Shown here: positions 21,871 through 33,689 of the stretch, piece by piece
Position numbering within the stretch: the stretch's first letter is position 1
How the letters are laid out: each line of letters starts with the position of its first letter
Origin: Elephas maximus indicus
Lineage: Eukaryota > Chordata > Mammalia > Proboscidea > Elephantidae
Length of the DNA stretch: 64,000 nt
Direction: 5' to 3'
Assembly (NCBI RefSeq): GCF_024166365.1
Contig: NC_064825.1
Span: 107,398,480-107,462,479, forward strand
Notes under the pieces: generated by a model
Seen by the model: the letters and a program-made list of their open reading frames with translations, nothing else
What the model was told of the DNA's origin: nothing
Database searches by the model: none
Position numbers and translations under genes: made by a program

Positions 21871-23411
21871 TAAGATATAAGATATAGTATTGGTTTATTC
21901 TGTATTTGCTCACTGAGTCTTATCTTGTTTTGTTTTCTTTCAATATACATGGATGGGCTACTAGATTGTGCTGTCTTGTTTGTTATAGCCCTTGACTTAC
22001 TTATAACCTATTGCCAGCTGGTTTGGGCTGTTGCCAGATATATATGCTTGAGTCTATTCACTATTCTTGAGTAGAATCTGATTTTGGGTCATCAAGTGTG
22101 TGATGCACCCTAACACCTATCCACCTCGAGAAGTAGTGGTGATAGTTGTGTGCACCAGATTCTATTAGCAGCTGGGGTTCACACTCCGGGGGGGGGCAGG
22201 ATGCTGACAGGCTTCCCCCAAGTGTCAGTGAGGTAGGTGTATCTCTATTCCTATAGCACCTTGGTGGGAGGGCACTACAGCTGTACCTTAGGCCCCCAAT
22301 GCATGTACCTCTACTGATTGGTAGGTGTCACCCTCCTTAGACCCCTAAGGCAAGAGGCTAGGTGGTCTGGGGGGAGCTTCAGCCCTCAGTTCCCTGTTGT
22401 GGGTCAGTTAGGGCTCTGTTGAATAAGCAGAGATATCAGACCTGGGAAACTTGTTTTTCCAGAAAATCCGCTAAAAAAAAAATTCAGTCAGATCCCTTTC
22501 AGAACTGCCTTTGGATTATAACCACCACCTTGTTCCTTGTAAGGATGAAAGTCCAAGATTTGGATCATATATGCTTGGCTGTAGCTGGTTCTGTGTTTTT
22601 AGTCCAATTTGGGATGGATTTTTTGTCCCTGGGTTTTTTGTGGTTCCTTCTCTCAGGCTGGAAGAATGGGTTAGGCAAAGTCCAAAAAAAAAAAAAAAAA
22701 AAAATGGAAAAGCAAAGCCACTGCGGAGCCGGAGCCGTTCTCCCTCTGGCTCAGGAAATTCCAATGTTAATGAAGCCTCCTGGGAAGGGTGGCAGAGGGT
22801 TCAGAGAAATAGGAGAGTAGCATCTCGGAATATAGCCAAAGTTGCTTATCTTGCTTGGAATGACTATTTTATCTGAGATTCCTTAGGGCCGTGTCGTGTA
22901 TGTGTGCTGGCTGTGTGGAGATTGCCCCCGAGGGTCTGTCCCACTGAAGCCACGGTCAGATCCTCCGCTGCCAATCCAAAGCCCAGTGTCAAGGTCCCCT
23001 GCTGGGACGCTGCACTCCCGGCTCCAAAACCAGTCACTGCCTCTCGGGGACTTCTCCCACCAGCCGCGTCACCACGCCACCCACAGAGACTGGCTGGGCC
23101 CCCTCCCGGGGTCAGTTCAGGGGGGTAGGTCTGCGCCCCTTGTTTGCGCCGTCACAAGATTTTAAGTTCAGCTCCCCTGGGCCCAGACCTAAGCCCAGCG
23201 CCAAGGTTACCTGACTGGGATGCTGGCTCCAGGCTCTGAAAACAGTCGCTCCTTCCCTGTTTTTGTTCGTTCTCCGTCTCTAAATCTGTTTTTGTTGTTC
23301 AGAGTTTGTGGATTGTTATGTATGTGATCGATTCACTTGTTTTCCTGAGTCTTTGTTGCAAGAGGGATCCGAGGTAGCGTCTACCTAGTCCGCCATCTTG
23401 GCCCCGCCATC
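21871..23411 (-). promoter_or_regulatory. L1 5' UTR / internal promoter
   Basis: The 5' UTR is about 1.54 kb and GC-rich near its outer end. The word CCGCCATCTTGG at 23390-23401 is, on the element strand, a YY1-type site (AAGATGGCGG) at the start of transcription, as known from L1 promoters. A homopolymer (A21) lies near 22682-22703. It is much longer than the 827-bp 5' UTR of the related copy at 45957. Confidence 0.75.
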
Positions 23412-24612
23412 ATGACCTTGTTTTTGACGACAGATACCAACAGGACAGGAAATAAGAGGAAATAATAGGTTAACAGGACTTCATCAAAAATTTTAACATT
23501 GTGCCATCCTTTGGCATGAATGCAGTGGGGCTGATGGTAGTTTCCTGAGACACAGGAAGCACGGGATGCAGTCCTAAACCCCTGGAGCAATCTCAGCGGA
23601 GACCCAGCCAGCGCACACAGGCTATACACCGCTCTGGAATCTGAGATAAAACAATGTTCTTGACACAAGATAAGTGATTTTGCCTATTTTTCCTCACTAC
23701 TCTCTCCTATCTGTCTGATCCCTTCCCTCCCTGCCCCAGCCAGCTTCATTAACATTCAACTTCCCTGGGCCTGACATAGAAGTGTCCTGCTTTTTCTGAC
23801 CCATTCTCCTGGTCTGGGAGAAGCAGCAAATTAACAAAGGGGGAAAAATACTTTCCCGACTCCCCTAAACTGGAAGATCAGAGCAGAAGCAGCTCCAGTC
23901 CAGGCATAAGAGATCCACAGGCTCTGGCTTTCACCCCTACATGGAACCAGGTGGCTGTTGTAATGCAACAGCAAATCTGTGAGAGGTCTGACTATAATTG
24001 TGTCAGCTGAGCATTGGAGAGGCAGGTTTTGGAGGTCTGATACCACTCTACCTATTAAACAGAACCCTCTTTTACCCACAGCAGGGAACTGAGGGCTGAG
24101 GCTCCATCCACACCACCTAGTCACCCGTGAAAGGGGTCTTAGGGTAGTGGTGCCTACCATTCTTTACAGGTATAAACATTGATGCCAAAGGTACAGCTGC
24201 AGAGCCCACCCACCAGAGCACTCTAGAGAACAGAGATGCTCCATCCCCACTGGAACTTGGGGGGAGGCTGTCAGCACCCTGCTCTCCTCAGTGTGACCCT
24301 CTGCCCCTACCAGAAGCTGATGACTACAACCATCACCACTACTCCTCTAACATAGTAAGTAAGAGTCTACACCACACACTAGCTGACCGACTATCAGGAT
24401 ACCTGAGCTGATTCTATTCAAGAACAGTTAGTGGATTCATAGGCTCATATACCTGGCAACAACTCTTACCACCTGGTAATAGGACATTAGTGTTTTGAAG
24501 GCTCCAATAATCAAGTTAGCACACTCTAGTAGCCTATCAGGGTATTTTGGAAAAAAAAAAAAGATAGGACTCAGTGAATAAATATAAAATAAATTATTAC
24601 AGTAACTTATAG

Positions 24613-25628
24613 ATGGCTTGGAGACAGCAGTTGATATCAGATCACATAAAGAAGCAGACCATGATTACTTCTACAAACCCCCAAAACAGAGAACCAAGAT
24701 CTCTCCCAGATGAAGATATATTCCTGGAATTGCCAGATGTAGAATACAAAAGATTAATATACAGTATGCTTCGAGATATCAGGGATGACATCAGAAATGA
24801 AATTAGGCAACATACAGAAAAAGCCAAGGAACACACAGATAAAGCAGTTGACAGAATTAAAATCATTGTTCAAGAATATAGTGAAAAAATAATAAGTTTC
24901 AAGAATCCATAGAGAGACAGCATTCAAAAATTCAAAAGATTAACAATAAAATTGCAGAATCAGACAACTGAATAGGAAGTCAGAGGAGCAGAACTGAGGA
25001 ACTGGAACGCAGAATTGGGGAGATGGCGGGTAAGACAATTGGCACCAATATATATGAAGAAAAATCATATAAAAGAATTTTTTTTTAAATGAATAAACCC
25101 TAAGAATCACGTGGGAATCTACCAAGAAGAATAACTTGCATGAGACTGGAATTCCAGGGAGAGATAACAGAAAATACACAGAGAATTGTTGAAGATTTGT
25201 TGGCAAAAACTTTCCTGACATTGTGAAAGATTAATGGATATCTTCCAAGATACTCATTGAACCTCGTACGAGCTAGATCCAAAAATAAAATCACCAAGAC
25301 ATATTATCATCAAACGTGCCAAAACCAAAGATAAAGAGAAAATTTTAAAGGCAACTGGAGATAAATGTAAAGTCACCTACAAAGGAGGATCAATAAGAAT
25401 AAGTTCAGACTACTCAGCAGAAACCATGCAGGCAAGAAGGCAATAGGATGACATATATGGAGCACTGAAGGAGAAAAATTGCCAGTGAAGAATCATATAT
25501 CCATCAAAACTCTCAAATACGAAGGTGAATTAAACATTTACAGATAAACACAAGCTTAGAGAATTTTCAAAAACCAAACCAAAGCTACAAAAATTACTAA
25601 AGGATATTCTTTGGTTAGAAAATCAATA
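24613..25628 (+). pseudogene. L1 ORF1 remnant
   Basis: It is open for 99 codons, then interrupted repeatedly. Downstream, QARRQ and LREFSKTKPKLQ-type words identify the C-terminal domain. It ends at the same CAA-TAA as the younger copies. Confidence 0.8.
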
Positions 25629-26083
25629 AAATCAGAAATCAGAACAACACAAGGACAAAGAACAGAGCATCCTGATATCAACTCAGAGAGGGAAATCATA
25701 AAAATAAAATAAGATTTAAAAAAAAAAAAAACTCAAAACAGGGAATCACTGATGTTATTATGTAAAAGATGACAATAATCAATAAAGTGGGACTAAATAG
25801 AGGAGGCATAGATCTTCCATATGGAGAGGAAATCAAGGCAATATAGGGAGATACAAGTTAGGTTTATACTTAGAAAAATAGGGATAAATATTAAGGTAAC
25901 CACAAACAAGACTAAAAATCCCATATTTCAAAATAAAAACCAAGATAAACATAAACACTCAGCAAAAACAAATTCAACTACATTGAAAAAGAGGAACACA
26001 CAATTTACAAAGAAAAACTTCTCAGCACAAAAAAGTAAGTGGGAAAATGAAATTGTCAACAACACACAAAAAAAGGCATCAAA

Positions 26084-29000
26084 ATGACAGCACTAAACTC
26101 ATACCTATCCATAATTATACTGAATGTAAATGGAATAAGTGCAACAATAAAGAGACAGAGAGTTGCACAGTGGATAAAAAACATAATCCAGCTACACGCT
26201 GCCTACAAGAGTCAAACCTTAGACTTAGAGACACAAATAAAGTAAAACTCAAATGATGGTAAAAAAATATTTCAAGCAAACAACAATCAAAAACAAGCAG
26301 GAGTGACAATATTAATTTCTGACAAGTAGACTTTATAGTTAAATCTACCATGAAGGATAAAGAAGGGCACTTTATATAATGAGCAAAGGGACTATTTACC
26401 TGGAAGAAATAACAATATTAAATATTTATGCACTCAATGACAGGGCTGCAAGATACATAAAACAAACTCTAACAGCACTAAAATGTGAGATAGACAACTC
26501 CACAATTATAGTAGGGAACTTCAAGACACCACTTTCAGTGAAGGACAGGACATCCAGAAAGAAGCTCATTAAAGACATGGAAGATCTAAATGCCACAATC
26601 AATCAACTTGACCTCACAGGTATATTCAGAAGATTCCACCCAACAGCTGCAAAGTATACTTTCTTTTCTAGAGCACATGAAACATTCTCTAGAATAGACC
26701 ATATATTAGGTCATAAAGCAAGCCTTTGCAGAATCCAAAACATAGATATTGCAAAGCATCTTCTCAGGCCATAAGGCTAAAAAGTAGAAATCAATAACAG
26801 AAAAACCAGGGAAAAGAAATCAAATACTTGGAAACAGAACAACACCCTGCTCAAAAAAGACTGGGTTATAGAAGACATTAAGGGTGGAATAAAGAAGTTC
26901 ATAGAATCCAATGAAAATGAAAAGACATCCTATCAGAACCTTTGGGACACAGCAAAAGCAGTGCTCGGAGGTCAATTTATACGAATAAACATACACATGA
27001 AAAAGAAGAAAGGGCCAAAATCAAAGAACTGTCCCTAGAACTTGAACAATTAGAAAGAGAGCAACAAAAGAAAGTGACAGGCACCAGAAGAAAACAAATA
27101 ATAACAACTAGAGCAGAATGAAATGAATTAGAGAATAGAAAAACAAATGAAAGACTTAACAAGACCAAAAGCTGGTTCTTTGAAAAAATTAACAAAATTG
27201 ATAAACCACTGGCCAGGCTGACCAAAAAAAAATAATAATACAGACAAGGAAACAAGTAACCCTAATAAGAAATGAGATGGGTGATATCACAAGACATCCA
27301 ACTGAAATTAAAAGAATCATATCAGATTACTATGAAAAATTGTACTCTAACAAATTTGAAAACCTAGAAGAAATGGTTGAATTCCTAGAAACACACTACC
27401 TACCTAAACTAACACAATAAGAAATAGAACAACTAAATAGACCCATAACAAAAAAAAGGATTAAAAAGATAATAAAAAAAAAAACTCCCAACAAAAAAAA
27501 GCCCTGGCCCTGACCGCTTCACTGCAGAGTTCTACGAAACATTCAGAGAACAGTTAACACCACTACTACCAAAGGTAGTAGAGTATAGAAAAGGACGGAA
27601 TACTGTCTAACTCATTCTATGAAGCCACCATATCCCTGATACCAAAACAAGGTAAAGACTCCACACAAAAAAAAGAAAATTACAGCCCTATATCCCTCAT
27701 GAACTTAGATGTAAAAATCCTCAACAAAATTCTAGCCAATAGAATTCAACAGCATAGCAAAAAAAATAACATGGCTACGTTGGATTCATACCAGGTATGC
27801 AGGGATGGTTCAACATTAGAAAAACAATTAATGTAATCCATCATATAAATAAAACAAAAGACAAGAATCAAATGATTTTATCAATTGATGCAGAAAAGGC
27901 ATTTGACAAAATCTACTCATGATAAAACCTCTCAGAAAAATAAGAATAGAAGGAAAATTCCTCAACATAATAAAGGGCATTTATACAAAGCCATAGCCAA
28001 AATCATCCTACATGGAGAGGTTCTGAAAGCACTCCCCTTGAGAACAGGGACCACACAAGGATGCCCCTTATCACCACTCTTATTCAACATTGTGCTGGAG
28101 GTCCTAGTCAGAGCAATTAGGCTTGATAAAGACATAAACAGCATCCATATTGGTAAGGAAGAAGTAAAAGTATCTCTATTCGCAGATGACATGATCATAT
28201 ACACAGAAAACCCTAAGGAATCCTCAAGAAAACTACTGAAACTAATAGAAGAGTTCAGCAGAGTATCGGGATACAAGCTAAACATACAAAAATCAGCTGG
28301 ATTCCTCTACACCAACAAAAAGAACATCAAAGATGAAATGAACAAATCAATACCATTTAGAGTAGCCCCCAAGAAGATAAAATACTTAGGAATAAATCTT
28401 ACCAGAGATGTAAAAGACCTACACAAAGAAAACTATAAGACACTACTGCAAGAAACCAAAAGAGAACTACATAAGTGGAAAAACATAACTTGCTCATGGA
28501 TAGGAAGAGTTAACATTGTAAGAAGCATCTATAGGTACAACGCAATTCCAATCCAAATTCCAACAACACTTTTTAATGAGATGGAGAAACAAATCACCAA
28601 CTTCATATGAAAGGTCAAGAGACCTCCAATAAGTAAAGAGTTACTCGAAAAGAAGAACAAAGTGGGAGGCCTCACTCTACCTGATTTTAGAACCTATTAT
28701 ACCGCCACAGTAGCCAAAACAGCCTGGGAGCTCCTAAAAGTCAAACACCGATACTCATCCAAAAACTTCACCAAAAGAGTGAAAAGGCTACCTACAGACT
28801 GGGAAATGTTTTTAGCTATGACATTTCAGATCAGCACCTAATATCCAAAATCTAGATGATTCTGCTAAAACTCAACTACAAAAAGACAAATAACACAATT
28901 AAAAAATGGGCAAAGAATATGAACAGGAACTTCACTAAAGAAGACATTCAGGCTGTTAACAGATACATGAAGAAATGCTCATTAGCCATTAGAGAAATGC

Positions 29001-29509
29001 CAATCAAAACTACAATGAGATTCCATCTCACTCAAACAAGGCTGGCATTAATCCAAAATACACATAATAATAAATATTGGAGAGGTTGTGTAGAGACTGG
29101 AACACTTACACACTGCTGATGGGAATGTCAAATGGTACAATCACTTTGGAAATCGATTTGTGCATCCTTAAAAAACTAGAAATAGAACTACCATATGATG
29201 CAGCAATCCCAATCCTTATAATATATCCTAGAGAAATAAGAGCCTTTACATGAACATATATATGCACACCCATGTTCACTGCAGCACTGTTTACGGTAGT
29301 AAAAAGTTGAAAGCAACAAAGGTGCACATCAACAGATGAATGGATAAATAAATTATGGTATATTCACACAAAGGAATACTACACATTGATAAAGAACAAT
29401 GGTGAATCCATGAAACATTTCATAACCTGGAGGAATCTGGAAGACATTATGCTGAGTGAAATTAGTCAGTTGCAAAAGGACAAATATTGTATCAAGACCA
29501 CTATTATAA
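26084..29509 (+). pseudogene. L1 ORF2 remnant with internal deletion
   Basis: The endonuclease (26379-26774) and reverse transcriptase (27885-28610, with FADDM) are recognisable. At about 28722-28732 roughly 363 bases present in the young copy (50937-51302) are missing, between two CTGG words. The C-terminal cysteine region survives at 28856-29119 ([14 protein letters not shown]). Confidence 0.82.
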
Positions 29510-29610
29510 GAACTGGAGAAATAGTTTAAGCAGAGAGAAAATGTGCTTTGATGGTTACGAGATGGGGGAAAGAGGAGGGAGGGAGAGGGGTATTCACTAA
29601 TCAGATAGTA

Positions 29611-29651
29611 AAAAAAAAAAAAAAAAAAAACTAGTGCCATCGAGTCGTTTT
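29611..29651 (-). repeat. Very short AfroSINE fragment with TSD
   Basis: An A20 run plus ctagtgccatcgagtcg is the extreme AfroSINE 3' end in reverse. It is bounded by gatagta at 29604-29610 and 29652-29658, so it is a severely 5'-truncated insertion of about 20 unique bases. Confidence 0.7.
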
Positions 29652-30617
29652 GATAGTAGATAAGTTTTATTTTAGATTAAGGGAAAGACAATACACAATA
29701 CAGGAGAGGTCAACACAACTAGACTAAACCAAGAGCAAAGAGCAGAGAAGTTTCCTGAATAAACTTAACGCTTCAAAGGCCAGAGTAGCAGAGGTGGGGT
29801 TTGAGGAACATGGTTTCAGGGGACGTCTAAGTCGATTAAAAAAAAAAAATTTTTTTTTTTTTTTTGGCATAGTAAAATCTATTAAGAAAACATTCTGCCT
29901 CCCACTTTGGAGAATGGTGTCGGGGGTCTTCAATGCCAGCGAGTGGCCATCTTAGATGCATCAATTGGTCTCAACTCACCTGGAGCAAGGAAGAATGAAG
30001 AACACCAAAGACACAAGGTAATTATGAGCCTAAGAGACAGAAAGGACCACATAAACTAGAGACTACATCAGCCTGAAACCAGAAGAACCAGATGGTACCC
30101 GGCCACAACCGATGACTGCCTTGACAGGGAACACAACAGAGAACCCCTGAGGGAACAGGAGAGCAGTGGGGTGCAGAACCCAAGTTCTCATAAAAAGACC
30201 ATACTTAATGGTCAGACTAGGACTAGAAGGCCCCAGGAGGCCATGGTCCCCAGACCTTCTGTTAGCCGAAGACAGGAATCATTCCCTAAGCCAACTCTTC
30301 GGACAGGGATTGGACTGGAATATAGGATGGAAAATGATACTGGTGAAAACGAGCTTCTTGGATCAAGTAGACACAGGAGACTATGTTGGCTTCTCCTATC
30401 TGGAGGGGAGATGATAGGGCAGAGGGGCCCAGAAGCTACCCGGATGGACACGAAGAGAGATAGTGGAGGGAAGAATTGTGCTATCTCATTAAAGGGACAG
30501 CAGTTAGGAGTGTACAGCCAGAGGTATGTAAATTTTTGTAGGGGAGACTGACCTGATTTGTAAACCTTCACTTAAAGCACAATAAAAATTAATTAAAAAA
30601 AAATAATATTAAAAAAA

Positions 30618-30722
30618 AGTTTTACAGACTTGGAAACCCTATGGGGCAGCTTTACTCTATCTTACATTGTCAATATGAGTCAGAATCAATTCGACAGTAA
30701 CACGTTTGGCTTTTTGGTATAT
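30618..30722 (+). repeat. AfroSINE, plus, 5'-truncated
   Basis: The head is missing. The body starts at cttggaaaccctatggggca and ends in the tail gtcagaatcaattcgacagt. Confidence 0.8.
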
Positions 30723-31235
30723 ATGTTAAACAGAGCCTATTGGCTAAGTCTTTCCTTTAAAACTAATTTGGCAGAAAATTCCATTTATTTCATGTGACTT
30801 GAATTGAAATTTAATTCTCTGGCTGCTTTATTAGTACACCAGGGGAGTAGAAACATCTCTTTCTATGAGGCTCACATGGTAACTACAGTATTAAACAAAC
30901 CTTCTTTTGACCTTTTTTTTAAACAGGAATGGGATGGTTATTAAGCCTTTACTTCTTTCCTTCATGTCCTAAGTTTGCTCTTGATTTTGTGATCCCATTG
31001 ACCTCAGGATTCCAAAAGTATACAAATGACTAACTGTACAAACAACTATGCATTTGTTAGAAGTTTTGTAAAGTTTTGGATGGAAAATTCAGGGAAGTTC
31101 ATTACACAGAGCAGATATAGTATAAAGTTTTATAGTAAATGGTGTGAGTAAAGAAGTTGAATTTATATGACCTACAAGAAGAAGTTGAAGGGTAACTGAC
31201 TCATATTTTCAAGTATGAGAAGGGTTACTTAAAAT
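30723..31235. other. Intergenic, nothing recognised
   Basis: AT-rich, no ORF of note and no named repeat. Confidence 0.5.
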
Positions 31236-31865
31236 CACAGAAACCAGGGCAGAGCCAGGATGGCAGAAAAGACAGACACTTCCAGTGAGCCCTCTTTACA
31301 ACAAAAACCCGAAAAAACAAGTGAAATGAATATTTTTATGAGAAGCTAGGAGCCCTAAGCATTAAAGGCAAGCTTAGAAAATGAACTGAGGGGCAGTGCG
31401 AGGAAGAGACGGTTCAGAAGCAGGCAGGAGTTACCAGACCTGAGTAGCGGGGGAACCTCAGGCTCCATTCATGGAGTGGCGGCGGCGGTGGGCTGGTACT
31501 AGTGTTCCACCGCACTTTCCTCAGGGAGAAGCAGCCAGCCACACAGCCTACTTAAACCTCCGGAACCAGAGAAGAATGACACTCTCGGCAAAAGCTAACT
31601 ACTTGTGTATATTTTACTGTGCCCCCCATCCCGCTCCCAAGCCAGCTTCAGCGGCTGACTTCTCTGGGCCTGAGATACACCCTGTTCAGCACCTAGAGCC
31701 ATCCTCCCGGCCTTGGAGAAGGAATAAATTTGCAATTGGGAGAAAAGATAATTTGCCAGCACCACTAACTGAGGGAGCTCAGGATAGAAGGATACCTGCA
31801 AAATAAAACAAAGTATAATCGATAAATACCATAAGCAAAATCCTATATTACTGCAAGTCATGTCA
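31236..31865 (+). repeat. L1 5' UTR fragment, plus
   Basis: It starts gggcagagccaggatggcag, an L1-type 5' end, and shows the GC-rich 5' UTR layout seen in the other L1s (gccagcttcagcggctgact, ctctgggcctgag). A 111-codon frame at 31471-31806 lies within it and is not regarded as a gene. No ORF1 follows. Confidence 0.65.
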
Positions 31866-32407
31866 CTGTAACGACAACTTGTCAGGTTATATCATTGGTA
31901 ACAACTCCTGTTTAGATGTCTCAACCCTTAGGTCCATGTTTACTACTTAAGAGGGGACAGTTCTTCTGGTTGGCCCAAACAACTATAATTAATTACTCCT
32001 CATTCCTTTCCCCCACCCAGCATCTTTAGGCTTTGGAGCAAACCATTGCACCTCTCTCTCTGAAGCCTAATGGTTTGTCTAAATAAATAGTAGTGCTAAA
32101 GAGATACAATTACAAGCTCACAATTCTGGGCTGGTGCCGCCATGTCTGATTACCCCCCTCTTTGTGTGATCAGTTGGAAAACTTGCATTGCAATCTGTGC
32201 AGTTAAATACACAACCCCTGGAAAACAAAACGGGATGGGGAAGATTCTTGGGGTCTTTCCTTCAGGGTGCAAAGAGAGGGAGCACCCATAGAGGTGTTCC
32301 ATCCCACCTGGAGAGCTTTTGAGCCAAGGAGGACTGCTCGTGATGGAACTTTTCCTGTTGTACACTATTGTTTGTATTAAAATGACTTTCATTATTGCCA
32401 AAAAAAA
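31866..32407 (+). other. Unclassified poly(A)-tailed segment
   Basis: A segment with GCCGCCATG at 32136-32144, ATTAAA at 32376-32381 and an A8 run at 32400-32407, followed at once by old L1 text. This looks like the 3' end of a processed retrocopy, but the source transcript was not recognised and the left end is undefined. It could instead be unrecognised 5' UTR or another repeat. Confidence 0.4.
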
Positions 32408-32415
32408 GTAAAAAT

Positions 32416-33560
32416 ATGTATACATCAAAGGACATTATCAAGAAAGTTGTAAGGTGACCTAGAAAATAGAAGAAAATATTTGGAAATCATATATCTGATA
32501 ATGGCTTAATAGCCAGAATATATAAAGTACTCCAATAACTCAGCAACAAAAAGACAAAGAACTCAATTAAAAAATGAGCAAATGACCTGAATAAACATTT
32601 CTCCAAAGAAGATATATAGGTCCAATAAGCAGATGAAAAGATGTTCAAAGTCATTAGTCATTGTTGTTATTCTTAGCTGTCATTAAATTGGCCCCCAACT
32701 CAGGATGACCCCTGCACAAAGGAACAAATCACTGCCAGGTCCTGCACCATCCCTGTGACCAATTGTGGATTGTACCCTTGTAATCCAGAAGGTTTTCACT
32801 GGCTGATTTTTGTAAGTAGGTCACTAGGCCTTTCTTCCCAGCCCATCTTAGTCTGGAAGCTCCACTGAACCTGTTCAGCAATCACACCAACACACAAGCA
32901 TCCACTGACAGATGGACAGTGGCTGTGCATGAGGCGGGTTGGCCAAGAATTGCACCTAGGTCTCCCACATGGAATTTGAGAATTCTGAGCCACCAATGCC
33001 TCCGTCAATCATTAAGGAAATGCAAATCAGACTACAGTGAAACAGCACTTCACATCCACTAGAATGACTATCATCAAGAAAGCAGAAAACATCAAGTATT
33101 GGAGAAATTAAACCCTCATGCATTGCTGGTGGGAATAAAATGTTCCAGCCACTCTAGAAACAGTTCCGTGGTTCCTCTCAAATACAAACATACCATCGCC
33201 ATATGCCCCAGCAATTACAATTTTAAGTATATCCAAAAAGAGTTGAAAGCGTTGACTCAAGCAGACACACGTACACCAAAGTTATCATAGCATTGTTCGC
33301 AATAGCCAAAGCTGGAAACAACCGAAGTATCCATCTAAAGATGAATGGGTAAAACAAATGTGGTATATACATACAACGAGGTATCATTCAGCCATAAAGA
33401 GAAATGAAGTTCTGGTATGTGCCGCCACATGTATTAGCCTTCAAAGCCTTATGCTCACTGAAATGTCAGATGCAAAATAAAAATTACTGTCTTATCCCAC
33501 TTATGTGAAATATGTAGACTAGACAAAATAACCAAGACAGAAGAATATTATTGGTTCCCA
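32416..33560 (+). repeat. Old L1 3' part, plus, split by a SINE
   Basis: It reads acatcaaaggacattatcaa, then caacaaaaagacaaagaact, and after the SINE aaggaaatgcaaatcagact and gttggaga-type words, ending in the L1 3' UTR. The text follows an L1M ORF2 C-terminus. Confidence 0.8.
32656..33006 (-). repeat. tRNA-Gly/RTE SINE, minus, nearly full length
   Basis: On the minus strand the head reads gcattggtggctcag, then aattctcaaattccatgtgg and gagacctaggtgcaattctt, a clear derivative of a tRNA-Gly gene. The body and tail match 10494-10822. It interrupts the L1 at gtcattagtcat. Confidence 0.85.
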
Positions 33561-33689
33561 GTGATAAGGGAAGGAGGACTAGGGAGTTAGGAATAAATTA
33601 TATTTAACAAATAATATAAATAAATTTTATAAAATAATGAGTTAAAAATAAGCAAGTCTTGGATAGAAATTTTAATATTCTTACACAGT

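Larger units (their letters stand above)
15596..23411 (-). mobile_element. Young full-length L1 LINE, minus strand
   Basis: A ~7.8-kb L1 flanked by the identical 14-base TSD atgaccttgttttt at 15582-15595 and 23412-23425. Reading the minus strand, the 5' UTR is 23411-21871, ORF1 21870-20839, ORF2 20405-16603, the 3' UTR 16602 to about 15608, and the poly(A) is the T run ending at 15607. It lies antisense to the OR genes. ORF1 has one nonsense codon, and ORF2 one nonsense codon plus three small indels, so it is inactive but recent. The young plus-strand copy at 45957-53109 is a close relative. Confidence 0.93.
23512..30612 (+). mobile_element. Older L1 LINE, plus strand, decayed
   Basis: The 5'-truncated UTR (from about 23512) aligns with that of the minus-strand L1. 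ORF1 remains at 24613-25628 (start MAWRQQLISDHIKKQTM), ORF2 remains at 26084-29509, and the 3' UTR ends cacaataaaaattaatt and an A-rich tail near 30612. It belongs to the same lineage as the young copies but has many stops and indels. Longest open stretches are 26379-26774 and 27885-28610 (RT domain, [12 protein letters not shown]). Confidence 0.88.

Noticed and set aside
22896-23165. 89-codon frame antisense to the L1 5' UTR, placed like primate ORF0
   Set aside because: The related copy at 45957 has no matching frame, and no ORF0-like sequence words were recognised.
32150-32428. 92-codon minus-strand ORF
   Set aside because: It runs through the poly(A) run at 32400 on the wrong strand and resembles no known protein.
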